From Coleophoma eucalyptorum (Eukaryota > Ascomycota > Leotiomycetes > Helotiales > Dermateaceae), in assembly GCA_026120035.1 (NCBI GenBank), contig JALRME010000044.1:62001-126000 (forward strand): a DNA stretch of 64,000 nt, read 5' to 3'. Of this stretch, positions 46,230-58,212 are shown one piece after another. The notes under the pieces are model-generated. The model was not told the DNA's origin and did no database searches. It saw only the letters and a list, made by a program, of their open reading frames with translations. Within the stretch, counting starts at the first letter, position 1. Each line of letters begins with the position of its first letter. The translations under genes and the position numbers were made by a program.

Positions 46230-49200
46230 GGTAGTATACATATAACTAGATTTTATAGTCTAACATATAAAAAGGTCACAACCCAACTTAGGATAATAAA
46301 TAAAAAGGAAGATTTTTAAATCAGTATTCATTTTCGAACTCAAATTCAGATTGAGGAGAAACCGAAACTGCGAATCTCAGCCTGTGTATAGCAACTACAA
46401 CTCTACGGACTCTCGGTGGTCGTGTGAGATAGTAAAGTTTGCCATGATTTTGAACTGGAGAGCTTAAGAACTCCATTTATAAGGCGTATATCACCCCTTG
46501 AACGGGCTCATGGTCTTGGGTACTAGTTGAATGGGCTCCTATCGGTTGAAATTGAGATTCTGCAATATTTTCCAGTAGTTCAACTGAACTTAAATGTTCT
46601 CAGAGGGCAAATAACTCAGAGTTAATAATATTGAACTCGAAATATTATCGAATTAGCATCGAGATCTTATGGTGTTGGGGAAGCACCGTTAATGCTTTAG
46701 GTGGTGAAGTTGGAATATTCTGACGCTCTGAAAAATTAGCTCCAGTATCCCGCTCATGACGATAATATGGCCAGAAAAAAGGGCTCCCGACATGAGGATG
46801 GTAGCAATCGATTCGCCACTCTCAACATTCCAAATATCTATCACAGATTGTGGCGACTTCTTGAATTTATACTGTCCACAGACGCCTACCAAAATATTTC
46901 AAATAGGTTCCTACCTTTGTTATCGTCCCGGCGATGGTGGAGAGTGTACAGCCATACTGTTGCGGAACATTTTCAGGGAAATTGGAGAATCCGGATGTTT
47001 CGAGCGGTTTTCAACCCTCGACAGAAGGTAAGAATAAAGAAACCATTTTCGAGAGTCATTTGTATGCTCCCTCGTATCAATAAGTCTTACACTGTTACTT
47101 AGCAAAAATTACGTGACCAGTCACTGTGAGCGCCTTCTTTGGATGCAACGTCGATATAGGCTTGCGAACAAGGAGAGTGGGTTTTAATCCGTCGAAATGC
47201 TTCTATGCTCGATTAATAAGATGGCGCTGTATTCCGTGCCGTGATATTTGGACTATAGCGTTTATATTCATGGAAGAGAAGATACAGACTGGTAGCCAGA
47301 AGGGTTAGGATTGAAGTGTAGAGATTTGGACGGCTATCTGTACAATCTTAGTTGACACACTGCATCATGGGTGTAGAATACTCTAACATGTTACAGTGAT
47401 CACTTGGAAGGTTCAAGAACGGTCCAAGACGGAAACGCATTCTGCCGGCATTCGCGAAGGAACGTAGATAAAACCTTGAATGGCAATCACTGCGCAGTAT
47501 CCTCACAAACACTGTGGAAATGTGCAAGGCACGTTTGTCGTGTTGATTTTTAGAGCTTTGGAGATGGCAACTTACGAATGGCGGCCCAAATACTGCTTTG
47601 GCGAGATGAATGCAAAGTCTGTGCTGTTGATTGCTAGAATTGAAGCCGCAACGCGATCTAGCTCCATGGCAAGCATCAATTCGCAACATTGTCGGTGCGC
47701 AGGTTTTCCGACCAAGCTCTGTGACTGCCGCACCCGCTTGCATTGACATTTGAAAATTGCAACCGCGTAATTAGGCTTGCGACGAGTGTAAAGGAAAACA
47801 AAAGTAACATTAAAGAGATGTTCCATAATTCATGGCAGGCCGGCTCTAACCCAGAGAGCCATACGCACAGGGCGGGCCTGTTAAGTGTAGCAGAACACGG
47901 GCTACTACTTATGCAGCAGCAGGAGACGATAAGGACGATCAAGGAGTAGGACTTCGCCCCCCGGAGACAATGGATGGAGGCGGCGACCGTACCATAGTTA
48001 AGTAGTCACGAGGTTGATTTCAAGCATAAGCCAGGCGTTCATACTTGTGATGCCAAAGGTGCACCAGGCAGCCGGCTATGTAACTTCCACAACCCCAAAA
48101 GAAGTCTGGCACAGGGAGGGAAAGTGGGAGGGAAAGTGCGGGGATCAGCTGTCTGTCGTCTGAACTCAGCAACGCCAGTCAGACCGTCGCTTGCCGGCGC
48201 CAGCCATAGAGGAAAGCTAACCGTGACTTATGTTCGCATTACTAACCAATGGATTGGGTTGGATTACACTTCATTACAGGAACAAATTCTCACTGTAAGC
48301 CTGCATGGACCGAAAGCCATCCATCCCTTGGAATTGTGAAGAACGGCTCGTCCCCACAGCCCTGCGACGCTGGATCACAGCAGAGGCCTTGTCCCGGGAA
48401 AAGATTACCTCTGAAAGATGACCATGCACGCTAGACGCCACAGCAATCGCCCAGGTCTTCGCCGGGATCGCCCTAAATCCACCCGGCGCAGGGGCAAAGC
48501 AAAGGGCTGTGCTTCGACGATCAGCAGTCAAGTGCGACCGTGCGAAGTAGCGCAGTTTATATTAGGATACTGCAATATGGGAAGAACGAGGGTCAAGTAT
48601 ACCCGTGAATGTTGTTGTTTTTCTCCACTGCAGATGCAACGAGTGTGTTTAGCCTTCGCAGTTGAAAACTCCCGTGCGCGATTATGCAACCTGGTCAGTC
48701 TGCATACCATTTGGTAAAGTTGTATCACGTGTGCATGATGGTCATTCCGAATCAGATGTTCTACGAGGAATATAGCTGTAAAATGAATAACATAATAATA
48801 ATATGGGGGGGGGGGTATTCCAATTTAAAATGATGTACAATCAGATTGAAGATAATAATAGGTCTGTTATTCATACAAAAGTAAAATCTTAGTGGAATTT
48901 GCAATAGGTAAGTAAAAGAGCTGAGGGGGGGGGGGGGTTGAGAAGCGAGGTTATTGCAAAGGTTTAATTATTTCTACAGAGTTCATTATTCAATTCAACC
49001 GGATGAAAAGGACTCTATTTATTTGAAATAAACCCCCTCACTTTACACTCTTTATTTACTTGTTTGCAGATTAATTGGGTGTAGACAAGTGCAAATTTTC
49101 AGTTTAAACATACAAAAAAAGCAGGATCAGCTAATTTCAAGCTTAGCGACAAAATAATTATAAGTCACGAAAGCTCATAATATAATTTTGAGGGAGGTAT

Positions 49201-50408
49201 TATTTTATTTCAGATTGTAACATATTCATGTGACAAAATTGGAGAAGTGCAAATTGCATACCAAAGCATGTTATACCAACCATATGTTCGCAAAATTAAT
49301 CTACTCTTTTGAAATATAATTTGATGTAGTCATTTTTTACAACTGAAGTAAACGTGCGTGTAGAATAATTCAAGCGTCCTCTTAGATATCTCAAGTCACC
49401 TTATGAAGAGAGAGATGGGTTCATTTTTCATTATGATCCCTATTTCCCTTGAATTTATTTGGTTACAAAGATTAAATCGAAACTCATGACATTTACTTGA
49501 TAATTGTATTATGCTACAATACCCGGATTTCCTGAAGCGAAAGGATGAAAGTCAATAATTAAGCTTATATTTCTGCATGTGCGTTCAAAGGATCACGAAG
49601 CGAAAAGGAAAGTCATCTAACCTGTTAACCTTTAACATCTCGAATTGTCTTGTCTCCTAGGAGACAGAATACTCCCTGCGCCTTTGCAGGCTTGCTTAGT
49701 GAACCACTTATTTTCCAGAGTTACGGAGTGAACAATACGAAGGGGAGGAACACCCAGATTTTGTGAATTCTTGGTAGTACTCATTAGGGGGCTTTTGCAG
49801 GAGCCAGCGGCCAGTGTTAAAGGGTGCTGTCAGAAGGGAAAGGGGTTAAGAAGAAGGCTATTAGCCGAGTGGTTGTCTGTGCTAATTGTGGAAGTTCGGC
49901 GTACAAGCAACACATGATTGGCCAAATGGCACTTTGCAGCGTCCTGGTGTAGATTACGGCTGAAATGAAACACTGGACAACAAGCTGTGCGTATAAGCCC
50001 TAGGTATCGCGAACTACTTTGGGGTTAAGAGGCTCTTGTAGCTTCATCTGAATCTGGCTTTGCGCTGACTCGTTAAGGACTGGCGACGCCAGCTCTTACC
50101 CGAAGCGCTCTAAAGCAGTTCCCCAACAACCCCATTAATTTTACCAGAGGTGTTTTGACCCTAAGCGACCGCGGTGGAAGTCAAGGCGACAGCTTGAAGT
50201 CCAAAATAATGAAGAGGCACAAGGCAATCGCATTTGGGTATAAGTAATTGCAAGTATTCCTCTCAACAGTCATCATCACTCTCATCAACAATCATCACTT
50301 CGACAACATTCTTTTGACTTTGAGTTTCCAACTCTGTCCATTCACTATCAGCCTTCAGACTCTCACTCGTTCATACCAACTTAACCAGTTTCATTTACTA
50401 TCATCACC
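46230..50408. other. Gene-poor 4.2-kb region with G-runs
   Basis: No complete gene could be supported. 47.1-48.7 kb has mixed composition with short overlapping frames only. 48.7-49.6 kb is AT-rich with runs of 11 G (48805-48815) and 13 G (48925-48937). A minus-strand frame near 46689-46892 contains one WD40-like stretch (VIDIWNVESGE) and may be a relic. The 3' 200 bp is the peroxidase promoter. Confidence 0.55.
50239..50245 (+). promoter_or_regulatory. TATA-like box and CT/CA-rich leader of the peroxidase gene
   Basis: GTATAAG lies about 165 bp upstream of the ATG at 50409. It is followed by a long leader of TCATCA/CTCT repeats and a good start context (ATCACCATGAAG). This arrangement is common in highly expressed fungal genes. 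Confidence 0.45.
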
Positions 50409-51788
50409 ATGAAGTATAACTTTGCTTTACTCACTGCCGCCGCTGGCGCTGCCTCTGCCTTCCCCGGCATGAAGGATCTCATGACCGACCTTGGAAAGCG
50501 ACAGAGCGAAACCCCAACAGTTGAGATGCTTGGAGACTTGGTCGACGGTAACACGACTGTCGTGGGAACCGAAGTCAAGGACTGCCTGCTCGGCAACATC
50601 CCCTGCCAAGATTCATCGGCTAAGGTATATCAGCATTGGCACACAAAGAATTAACAACTCAAGCTAATTGACAATCTGCAGACATATACTCCTCCAGGAC
50701 CATTGGGCAGCACTGCATGCCAACAGGATACTTGCTGTGTTTGGGATTCTATCCAGAAGGATCTTGCCGAAGTCTTCTTGAACTGTGATGGAACCTGCAA
50801 CGACCTCGCCCGCGGTGCTGTCCGCTTCGGATTCCACGATGCTGCAGCCTGGTCCAAGACCAGCGGTTTCGGTGGTGCCGATGGAAGTCTGCTCCTCAGC
50901 AAGGACGAGATCAACAGATCCGAGAACAAGGGAATGAGCGACGTCTATGACCTCGGTAACAGCTTGCTCCAGAAGTACTCAGAGTATGGTGTCGGAGCTG
51001 GAGATCTCGTTCAGTTCATGCACAACACCGCCACAGTTCTTTGCCCATTGGGTCCACGTATTCTGACCTTTGTTGGACGTGAAGATTCCGAGAACGACCC
51101 TGAGGGACTCATCCCTGATACCCACTCCCCAGCACCAGTCTTGATCGAGCTGTTCCAGAACAAGACCATTAACTTCAAGGATCTTATCGCCCTTATTGGT
51201 GCACACACAGTTGCAAACCAAGACTTTGTCGACCCAAGCCAAGCAGGTGCCCCACTTGATTCTACTCCAGGTATCTGGGATGTTAAGTTCTACAACGAGA
51301 CTCTTCAAGCTACCCCTCCTCCGTAAGTTCCACACGCAAATACTAAAATAGGATGTCTTTCTAATTTCACATCAGAGGAGTTTTCCGTCTTCCCAGCGAC
51401 GAGGCTCTCAAGAACGATAACGAGACTGCTCCAGGTTTTACTGTCTTCTCTGTAAGTCATACAACTGTCACCCGATATCATCTCTTGCTAACCATTATGT
51501 CAGGACCCTGTCACCGGCCAAGCCACCTGGAACGCTGCTTACGCCGTCGCCTACGTCCGCATGAGTCTTCTCGGTGTTAACAACATCAACCAGCTTACCG
51601 ATTGCACCAAGGTCTTGCCAGACGTTGTCTCTGACTTCACCCCCAAGGTCTGCGACGCCTCCGCAAGCTCCTCCACCATCCCAGTTTACCACGGCCAGAC
51701 CACTGCCGCCCCCACTTACACTGACGCTCCTGACGCTTACGCCACTGGCACCATGACCGCCACTGTCACCGTCACTGTTGAGTGTTAA
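50409..51788 (+). CDS. Secreted class II haem peroxidase (ascomycete type)
   Basis: Exons 50409-50624, 50682-51322, 51376-51451 and 51504-51788 give 405 aa. A signal peptide (MKYNFALLTAAAGAASAFPG) is followed by a GKRQ Kex2-type site. The distal haem pocket is RGAVRFGFHDAAAW (Arg120, His124) and the proximal His247 lies in LIALIGAHTVANQ. Cysteines CQQDTCC, NCDGTC and DCTK...VCD are in family positions. The Ser/Thr/Ala-rich C-terminal tail ends in TVTVTVEC. It should use H2O2 to oxidise phenolics or Mn(II) outside the cell. The Mn-site acidic residues and a surface tryptophan could not be assigned, so generic peroxidase is the safe call. Codon use is strongly C-ending, unlike its AT-rich flanks, suggesting high expression. 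Confidence 0.9.
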
Positions 51789-52674
51789 AAAAACTAGATT
51801 TATGAAATCAATCGCATGAGGGGAGTTTCATATTGTATAAATATTGGGTGCTAGGCAAATTCTTTTTCTTTGAGTCATCAAACTCACCTTGAGTCTTTAA
51901 ACTCGCAATTGGTGCGAAGGAGCTTTTAATAAATTTCTATTTCATATAACAACATAATTGGGTGAGACTTAATTGAACCGGGTTAAGAGATGGTCATAGT
52001 TTCCCGTGCTTAGATTGTCCTTCACACAACTGTGGCATTGTCTTCACTACCCTCGCTAGGCAGATTAATTTAAGGACACATGAAACTAAACTCCATACTT
52101 GGATTTCTAGCTGCGATCCGAAGTCTAGAGCATCTTGTAGTGACTAAAATTCTTGGTTAAAGTTTCGTTAGTACCCGCAGCAAAATATCCAACTATTTTG
52201 CGCGCGAAGGGATGATTGCATAACGTTCGTGAGGTTAATATGAGCAACAACACGACGCCATACCCGCCTCTGTTTCCGAGTCGGACGTAATCTGTCCGCA
52301 TCTGCATGTTACTATTACCATACAGGTTGACTCTACGAGCAAGACCACGATACTATCTGCGCGGCTATTTCCAAGTCGGAGGTAATTTCTTCCGCATCTG
52401 CATCGAACAAGCTGCCAGAGAGGATGCCTTTCTCAAAATTTCTGAAAATGGAGGGCATGAATCACTTGGACTTTATTGTAATTGATTTGAGAATTGGGCC
52501 CGACTTTTGGTTAGTAGGAGGTTGAAGATTAGGATATAACGCTGCTAATTATATAAGTGGCGACATTGACGTATTTTTCAGGCATAACATGATATTATAA
52601 AACTCCTAACTGCAAATATTTAACAAAGAAACCATGAGACAACGAACATTCAATACTGCTATTACTTCAATTTC
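51789..52674. other. Intergenic region between convergent genes
   Basis: No supported gene. It contains a near-repeat of TTTCC(G/A)AGTCGGA(C/G)GTAAT around 52271-52290 and 52369-52388. Confidence 0.4.
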
Positions 52675-53560
52675 TTAAACAAACGGCAAGTCTTTCGGCT
52701 GCCCATAATCGTCACAGCTCGAGAATTTCCACGCGCCGTTTAGTTGCGGAATATAAACCCAGCGAAATATCTGATGCACAAACCATGGAAATGGAGGGAA
52801 CCGTTCTCCATGGATACCAGACTCGTAAGTATTGTCAGAATTAGTAATTATGAACGGCACCTCGCGGGTCTATATTCGCAGTCAGCCATTCCATTCGGTA
52901 ATTAGACGTTTCTGGCTGCTCCTTACCCTATCCGCAACCTTTTTGGAGTGCTGAGCCATAGTCTTTCCTACGAGTGCCCAGTCAATGCTCTCATCCTTTT
53001 CCAAACTTACAAGTCCCTCAATTTCGTGGTGTAGATGACTTTCCAATGCTCCACCAAAAGAGTCGATGATCTTGATTAGCTGAGTTGCCTCATATGGCTC
53101 TCCGCTATCTTTCACCCGAGAAACAAAGGCATCCAATTCTAGCAAGCCAGGGAGAAAGGCTTCGTGCTCAGCATGGTTGCGACTCATGACACCCTTCTCT
53201 TGACATTGCTCTTCAAGCAAAGGGAAATACACGGTCTCTTCGGTAAGATGATGGGAGTGGAGAGCGCAAGACCAAGCATCGCAGAAGAGCATGAAATCAG
53301 CGATGTCTTGTGGGTTTTTGATGTTGGGAGCTTGAAGATAGATGCAGTTCAAGCCACGGAGAACGACGTTATGGACTAGAGCCATTTCGGAGGCATTCTT
53401 GCTGGCTTTGGATTCAGGTGTCCCCTGTAGCTTATTACTATCGAATCCAGCGGAATTACATGAAGATGCATGTGTGTCAAGTTAAGTTTACCTTGAGCGC
53501 AGCTCGGGGCGTCGAAAGTAATTTAAATGGGCCATCTGCCCAGATCTTTGTAGGAGCCAT
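52675..53560 (-). CDS. Hemerythrin-like HHE-domain protein, three exons
   Basis: Exons 53560-53492, 53424-52927 and 52869-52675 give 253 aa. The N-terminus APTKIWADGPFKLLSTP and NASEMALVHNVVLRGLN are typical of fungal hemerythrin-domain proteins. Candidate iron ligands are in CALHSHHLTEETVYFP, SRNHAEHEAFLPGL and ALESHLHHEIEGL. The last exon (FPPFPWFVHQIFRWVY, WKFSSCDDYG) is the conserved C-terminal tail, joined by a GTAAGG...TAG intron at 52926-52870 that removes two stops. Function in fungi is unclear; iron or oxygen/ROS sensing is plausible. Confidence 0.85.
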
Positions 53561-54242
53561 GAGTACGGATGAAGCTTGTTAGGTAATTATTGTTGTTGCT
53601 CATTTTAGGCGAAGGGAACCCATTGATTTTATAAAGACCCAGGCTTTTAAGACCTAGGCTTTTAAGACCTCTTGCTCCCAACCATTCACCATTCCTGCTT
53701 TGAAATCGAACGCGTGATTTCTGGCGTGATTTTGAGCACCTCAGATAAGCACACGTGACCTGTTCACCGCGTCATTTTCCCCACGCAACACAGCTCAGAC
53801 TGATTCTAGACTCATTAACATTCTTGCGGCTCTTGCGTGATGCCTCTATCCGGTTATTCATACAATCTTATACTGATTTATAAGTTGCCGAGGGAACAGA
53901 GGATTACTTTGAATTCCGCTGAATTGAATTTGGAACTACGGTACTATACACAAGCATGCCTTTCCACCAGGGTTTTATTAGACCTGTTTTAAGAACTCCT
54001 TAACGCCAACGCAAGTACTCTCGGATATAAAACTCAATAAACGATCCGCTCAATCAAAAATAGTCCCATCGACTGCCCTTTCGCCTCCTTGACGCAGCTT
54101 TAGTTGTCATGCCGGTATTAGTTCTCATTAAAGTAAAGCGAGAAGCATTATTGGCGGCATGCAGGAAGGCTATTTATGAGCCCATTGACACTTATTCGTG
54201 TTCATTCAGAAACTTCGGGGAGACTTGGTATGAGTGGCTTCT
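53561..54242. other. Intergenic region
   Basis: No gene supported. Contains a perfect 15-bp tandem duplication, listed separately. Confidence 0.45.
53641..53670. repeat. Perfect tandem 15-bp duplication
   Basis: AGGCTTTTAAGACCT occurs twice back to back (53641-53655, 53656-53670), about 80 bp upstream of the hemerythrin-like start codon. Confidence 0.9.
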
Positions 54243-55585
54243 TTAGCGTTCTGCTGATCCGGCGCCATTGCCCTTTGCTGCTTCGGCTGCTTTACCGGGT
54301 TCAATGACGATTCCTTCGCCCTCGATTGTTGTTGTGGTTGTTCCATCCGGGTTTTTAGTTGTTGTAGTGGTTGTCTCACTCTCAGGCTTCTCGCCTTCGG
54401 GGGCTGCTTCGCCGGCTGGTTTGGTACCTTCGGTTGTACCGGCTGCTGGTTCTTTTGCACCCTCTGTAGTACCGGCTGCTGGTTCCTTTGCGCCTTCTGT
54501 TGTACCGGCTGCTGGTGCTTTTGCGCCTTCTGCTGCGGTTGCACCGCCTTCCTTTGGTGAGCTGTTTCCTGCAGCCTCTGCAGCACCAAGCAGAGCTGCA
54601 AGTCCGTCCAAGCTTGCTGTAGAGTTACCGTTGTTTACCTAGCGTCGTTAGTTGTCATTCTTGACTATAGAGTTACGGGAGATACACACCTGTTTAGGAG
54701 GAGCAGCATCGGCTGGCTGAGTAATGGTAATTCCACCATCTCCACCGACATTAGTGGTTGTCGTTGCACCTTCACCTTCTTTGGCAGCTCCCTCACCAAT
54801 AACAGGGATCGAGCCGTCGGGATTTTTCTTGGGTGCTGTTTCGGCTGAAGCTTCACCAGCGGGCTTAGCACCTTCGGCTGGTGCAGCTTCTCCAGCAGGC
54901 TTAGCACCTTCAGCTGGAGCTGCAGCTTCACCGGTAGGCTTGGTCCCTTCAGATGGTGCTGCAGCTTCACCAGAAGGCTTAGCACCTTCGGCTGGAGCCG
55001 CAGCTTCGCCAGCAGGCTTGGTACCTTCAGCTGGAGCTGCACCTTCTGCTGGCTTGTTCGTGGGCTCGGCAGTTGATGTTCCATTCTTCTTTGCTCCCGA
55101 TCCAGCACCGTTCACAGCACCCAGCAAGTCTGCGAGGCCTTGTGCACCATTGTTCGATGAGGTAGAGTTGCTGGCTGCTTTGGGCTTTGGTTGTGCTGCA
55201 GGTCCCGTGGTTGTGATACCAGAAGATCCGCCAACGTTGGTAGTGGTTGTCTGTCCCGATGATGCGCCGCCTTCTGCAGCTGCCTGGGGACCAGGACAGG
55301 TCGTTGTTGTAATCCCGGTTTTCCCCCCAACGTTGGTTGTGGTACATCCTGCTGCTGCCCCTTCTGTTGCTCTCTTGGTAACTTGGCTACCCACTGTGGT
55401 ATAGTTAGTGACTGAGTACTTGAGATGACAAGATGAGTGGATCTACTCAAGAGATGTCAAGAGTTGTCAAGAGATTTCTCACCTGTGATTTCATTTCCAA
55501 GCTTTAGCATAGTCTTAGGAATTACTAGGCCTTGGCCACCTATTGCCATAGCGCAGGCTACGGCCAGAATTGAGTGTACTTTCAT
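54243..55585 (-). CDS. Secreted two-module Ala/Pro/Gly/Thr repeat protein
   Basis: Exons 55585-55483, 55393-54690 and 54638-54243 give 400 aa. A signal peptide (MKVHSILAVACAMAIGGQG) and a KR site near residue 42 point to secretion and Kex2 processing. Three copies of a TTT(T)NVGGxxGI motif flank two similar modules. Each module has an Asn/Ser stretch, an L-x-x-LLGA helix (GLADLLGAVNGAG; GLAALLGAAEAAG), then PAEG-type repeats (six units of about GEAAAPAEGAKP in the first; three units of EPAAGTTEGAK in the second), then KNPDG(S/T). Exon 3 corresponds to the second module. I recognise no known domain. It is probably a wall-associated or secreted structural protein. Confidence 0.75.
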
Positions 55586-56767
55586 ATTTGTGGTGTAAAT
55601 GAGTTGAAATGGATAAATAGATGTAGTTTGTGAAGGATAGTTAATAACACAACCAAGTATGAACCAGTACTAAGTTGGAAAGAGGAGAAGATCCGGGGAA
55701 TGCGGAAGATATACTACTCCGTACAACACTGACGGAACTGTAGCGACGTGCCTACAGCAGAATCGTGAAATCGACCCTAGAGCCATACTCTCATAGAGAA
55801 TAATGCAATCCTGCTCTTGGCAATTGGCTCTTGGCATTTTCCTCTTGGCATAAGTCTCAATATAAAGTCAAAGCATTCTGTTTAGGAGGACTTAACCTAC
55901 CAGTTGTAAAATCCTTTGAAACAGTTGAAAAGCCGGATTAACAGATCATCCGTCGCTTGTATGCACAGAATTCTCCTCGGGGTGTTCTTGGCTGGCGTTT
56001 CATCCTTCTTGGCTACTACAAACGCTGCGAACAAAATGTTTCGAAGGCTGCTTGGCCAAACCGTGTCACCTTCAGGTCGCTTCAGTTGCCCTCAGCCAAG
56101 GAGAGAAAGCGAGAGCACGTGACTTTGAAAGCAAGTGCTTGGACCGAGCCTCGAACTTCTTGACATATCTGAGATTCAAGATTGCGAACGAGAAAAAATA
56201 TTCACCGAGGATTTATTGGGCTTCGCTGGATGTCTTTTCACGATTCTCTTGCCCTTTTGTCTGTCGCTCGCCTATTTGCCTTAATTGAAGTACCTACAAA
56301 CCAGTAGTGCCAACCTTATTCAATGTGAGGAAGCAGAAACGTCTTTTTAACCATTGATATCCTTTCATGGAAAGTCGAGTCTAGAATCCTGCTTATGGTG
56401 GGTAATTTCTTTTGACAGGAAGGCTTGTAAAGCTTAACAGCTTTAGGATGCCGAGATTGGGGATCTGGGGTTGCGTGGGTCTCTCCTACTTCAGGTTCGT
56501 GCAAAGTCAAGCGCTACGCTTCCGCATGATTTCCAGGAGACACGTACTTGCTAAACTTAGATATATATAGTTTATGTAATGGAAGCTCTAACATCTTCTC
56601 GAAGTATAATTCTGTGAAAGCGACTTTACTAATTGAAATTCAGAAACAGAGGTAGTACCGATCCTTTACAGAAATATTCGTGCACACATGAAAAAACCTT
56701 TTACTTTTATGCTCTGCAAGGATATATGGTATCGTCAACTAACATTAAATACTGATTGTGTAGTTAA
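55586..56767. other. Intergenic region
   Basis: About 1.2 kb. Three overlapping frames at 55916-56288 show no family features. Confidence 0.4.
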
Positions 56768-58212
56768 CTATACGCTTGACAACGGCTTCTGGGCAACCAC
56801 AATATTACATCTATAATAGGCGTGTGTTTTAGGATCCTTTATAGCATGGCGAACCTCATTGATAAGCAACTCCGCTTCGGCATATGACCACTATTTTAAT
56901 TAGCAACCAATGAAACGTTCTCAAAAAAATGTTGTGATGGTGGACGTACCCCTAGGACTCTAGTCAAGATCGCAAGGCCGTGGCCCTCAATGCCAGTCTC
57001 TGCAAACAGCTGCTGCCACATTCCAACTTGCTTCAGGTGGGGATCCTTAGACCAGGCCCTGATTGGCATCTTCAAGATTTCTTCCTCGACTTTCTCAAAG
57101 CCTGCTTCGGTGATCATTTTCTTTGCATCTCGAGCCTGGATAAAAGATTTGCCGGATATTTCACCAAATTGGAGAAATCTGTATGAGCAAGCAGGATGAG
57201 AAGTTGTTCATAGCAAAAGAGGCAGACTGTGAGACTTACACTTTTGTCCAACGCCAAAAAGGGTGCTCTTCCGGTACAGTATTGTCATCCGATGCTATTT
57301 CACAGTCGACTTCCATGTGTTCAATATATCCGCCAGGCGCAAGGTGACTATTTCCCGATCAGGTGTATCCTTTCGTGATTTGAGGTACGCATTCTGCTTG
57401 AGAATATCCACTTACTCGTAGGCTTGCTTGTACAATCTTGGCCAATCTGCAATTGATCCATACCTGCTAAAGTTAGAAATTATACTTAGAGTTTTGTAGA
57501 AGGTCAAGCAAGTACATGGCTCTGATATGGATATAATCGAAACTTTCAGGCTTCCATGTCCAATTCTCCGTGATATCATCGACTTCAAATTTGCAATTGG
57601 GTGGCTAAAGTTTGTTAGGCTGCGGCCGTCTTTGAATAGAAGGATAAATTAACGTACCACGAAGGCAGGTTGGATTGGTGAGAGATCAACTCCAATAACC
57701 TCCGCAGAAGGGTACTGGTCGGCAAAATCAATTGCCCATATACCAGTACCAGTTCCGATATCCAACACACGACGTGGAGCCTTATCGATGGGAGCTGTGA
57801 AAATCTTCCCTTTCATGCAAAGTGTGTAGAGATGGTTGCCGATATCCATGTTGTCTTGCGCCTCCTCGTCATTAGGACCCCAGTACTCTCCCTCCTTGTA
57901 TGCGTGATACGTTCGTCCATTCTCCACGCGATAATTGTAGATCGAAGAACGAAGAGACGTGGTATCGCTGCCATTCAAACTGTAAAAGATCAGCAAGTGA
58001 AGTCATTCTGTATAAAACACCTAGCGCTCTCCAGACCAGGTGACTTACGAGTTGCCATCATAAGCAGAGTCGGCCTCGTCAGCCACTAATGCCGCAGGTT
58101 CGGGCGTGGGGACCACTGCCGCTGGCTCGGGCGTAGGGACGGCAGCCGCTGCGGGAGCGGCCGGTACCTCTGGTACAGCCGGCGTAGTAGCTGCTGCTGG
58201 AGGGCTAGACAT
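56768..58212 (-). CDS. LaeA-like SAM-dependent methyltransferase, seven exons
   Basis: Exons 58212-58049, 57979-57658, 57604-57516, 57463-57416, 57347-57240, 57178-56950 and 56890-56768 give 360 aa. An Ala/Pro-rich N-tail carries PTPEPAA twice. It is followed by YNYRVENGRTYHAYKEGEYW, the SAM motif VLDIGTGTGIWAIDFA, EVIGVDLSPIQP, DYIHIRAM, APGGYIEHMEVDCE and a C-terminal YYRCNIVVAQKP. This is the methyltransferase fold of LaeA-type and related fungal proteins, of which many genomes carry numerous paralogues. True LaeA orthology cannot be claimed. Role may be regulatory or in a small-molecule pathway. Confidence 0.87.

Noticed and set aside
46689..46892. WD40-like motif (IDIWNVESGE) on the minus strand
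   Set aside because: Only one blade-like stretch with no neighbouring blades; too weak to annotate as a gene remnant.
48124..48717. Short plus-strand frames in the gene-poor region
   Set aside because: Different overlapping frames, no conserved motifs, no start context; not supported.
52675..52860. Small separate gene downstream of the hemerythrin-like gene
   Set aside because: It is the conserved C-terminal exon of the hemerythrin-like protein, joined through an intron at 52926-52870.
54724..55404. 226-codon plus-strand Ala/Pro-rich frame
   Set aside because: Antisense of the GC-rich repeat exon; the minus strand has signal peptide, KR site and splice sites.
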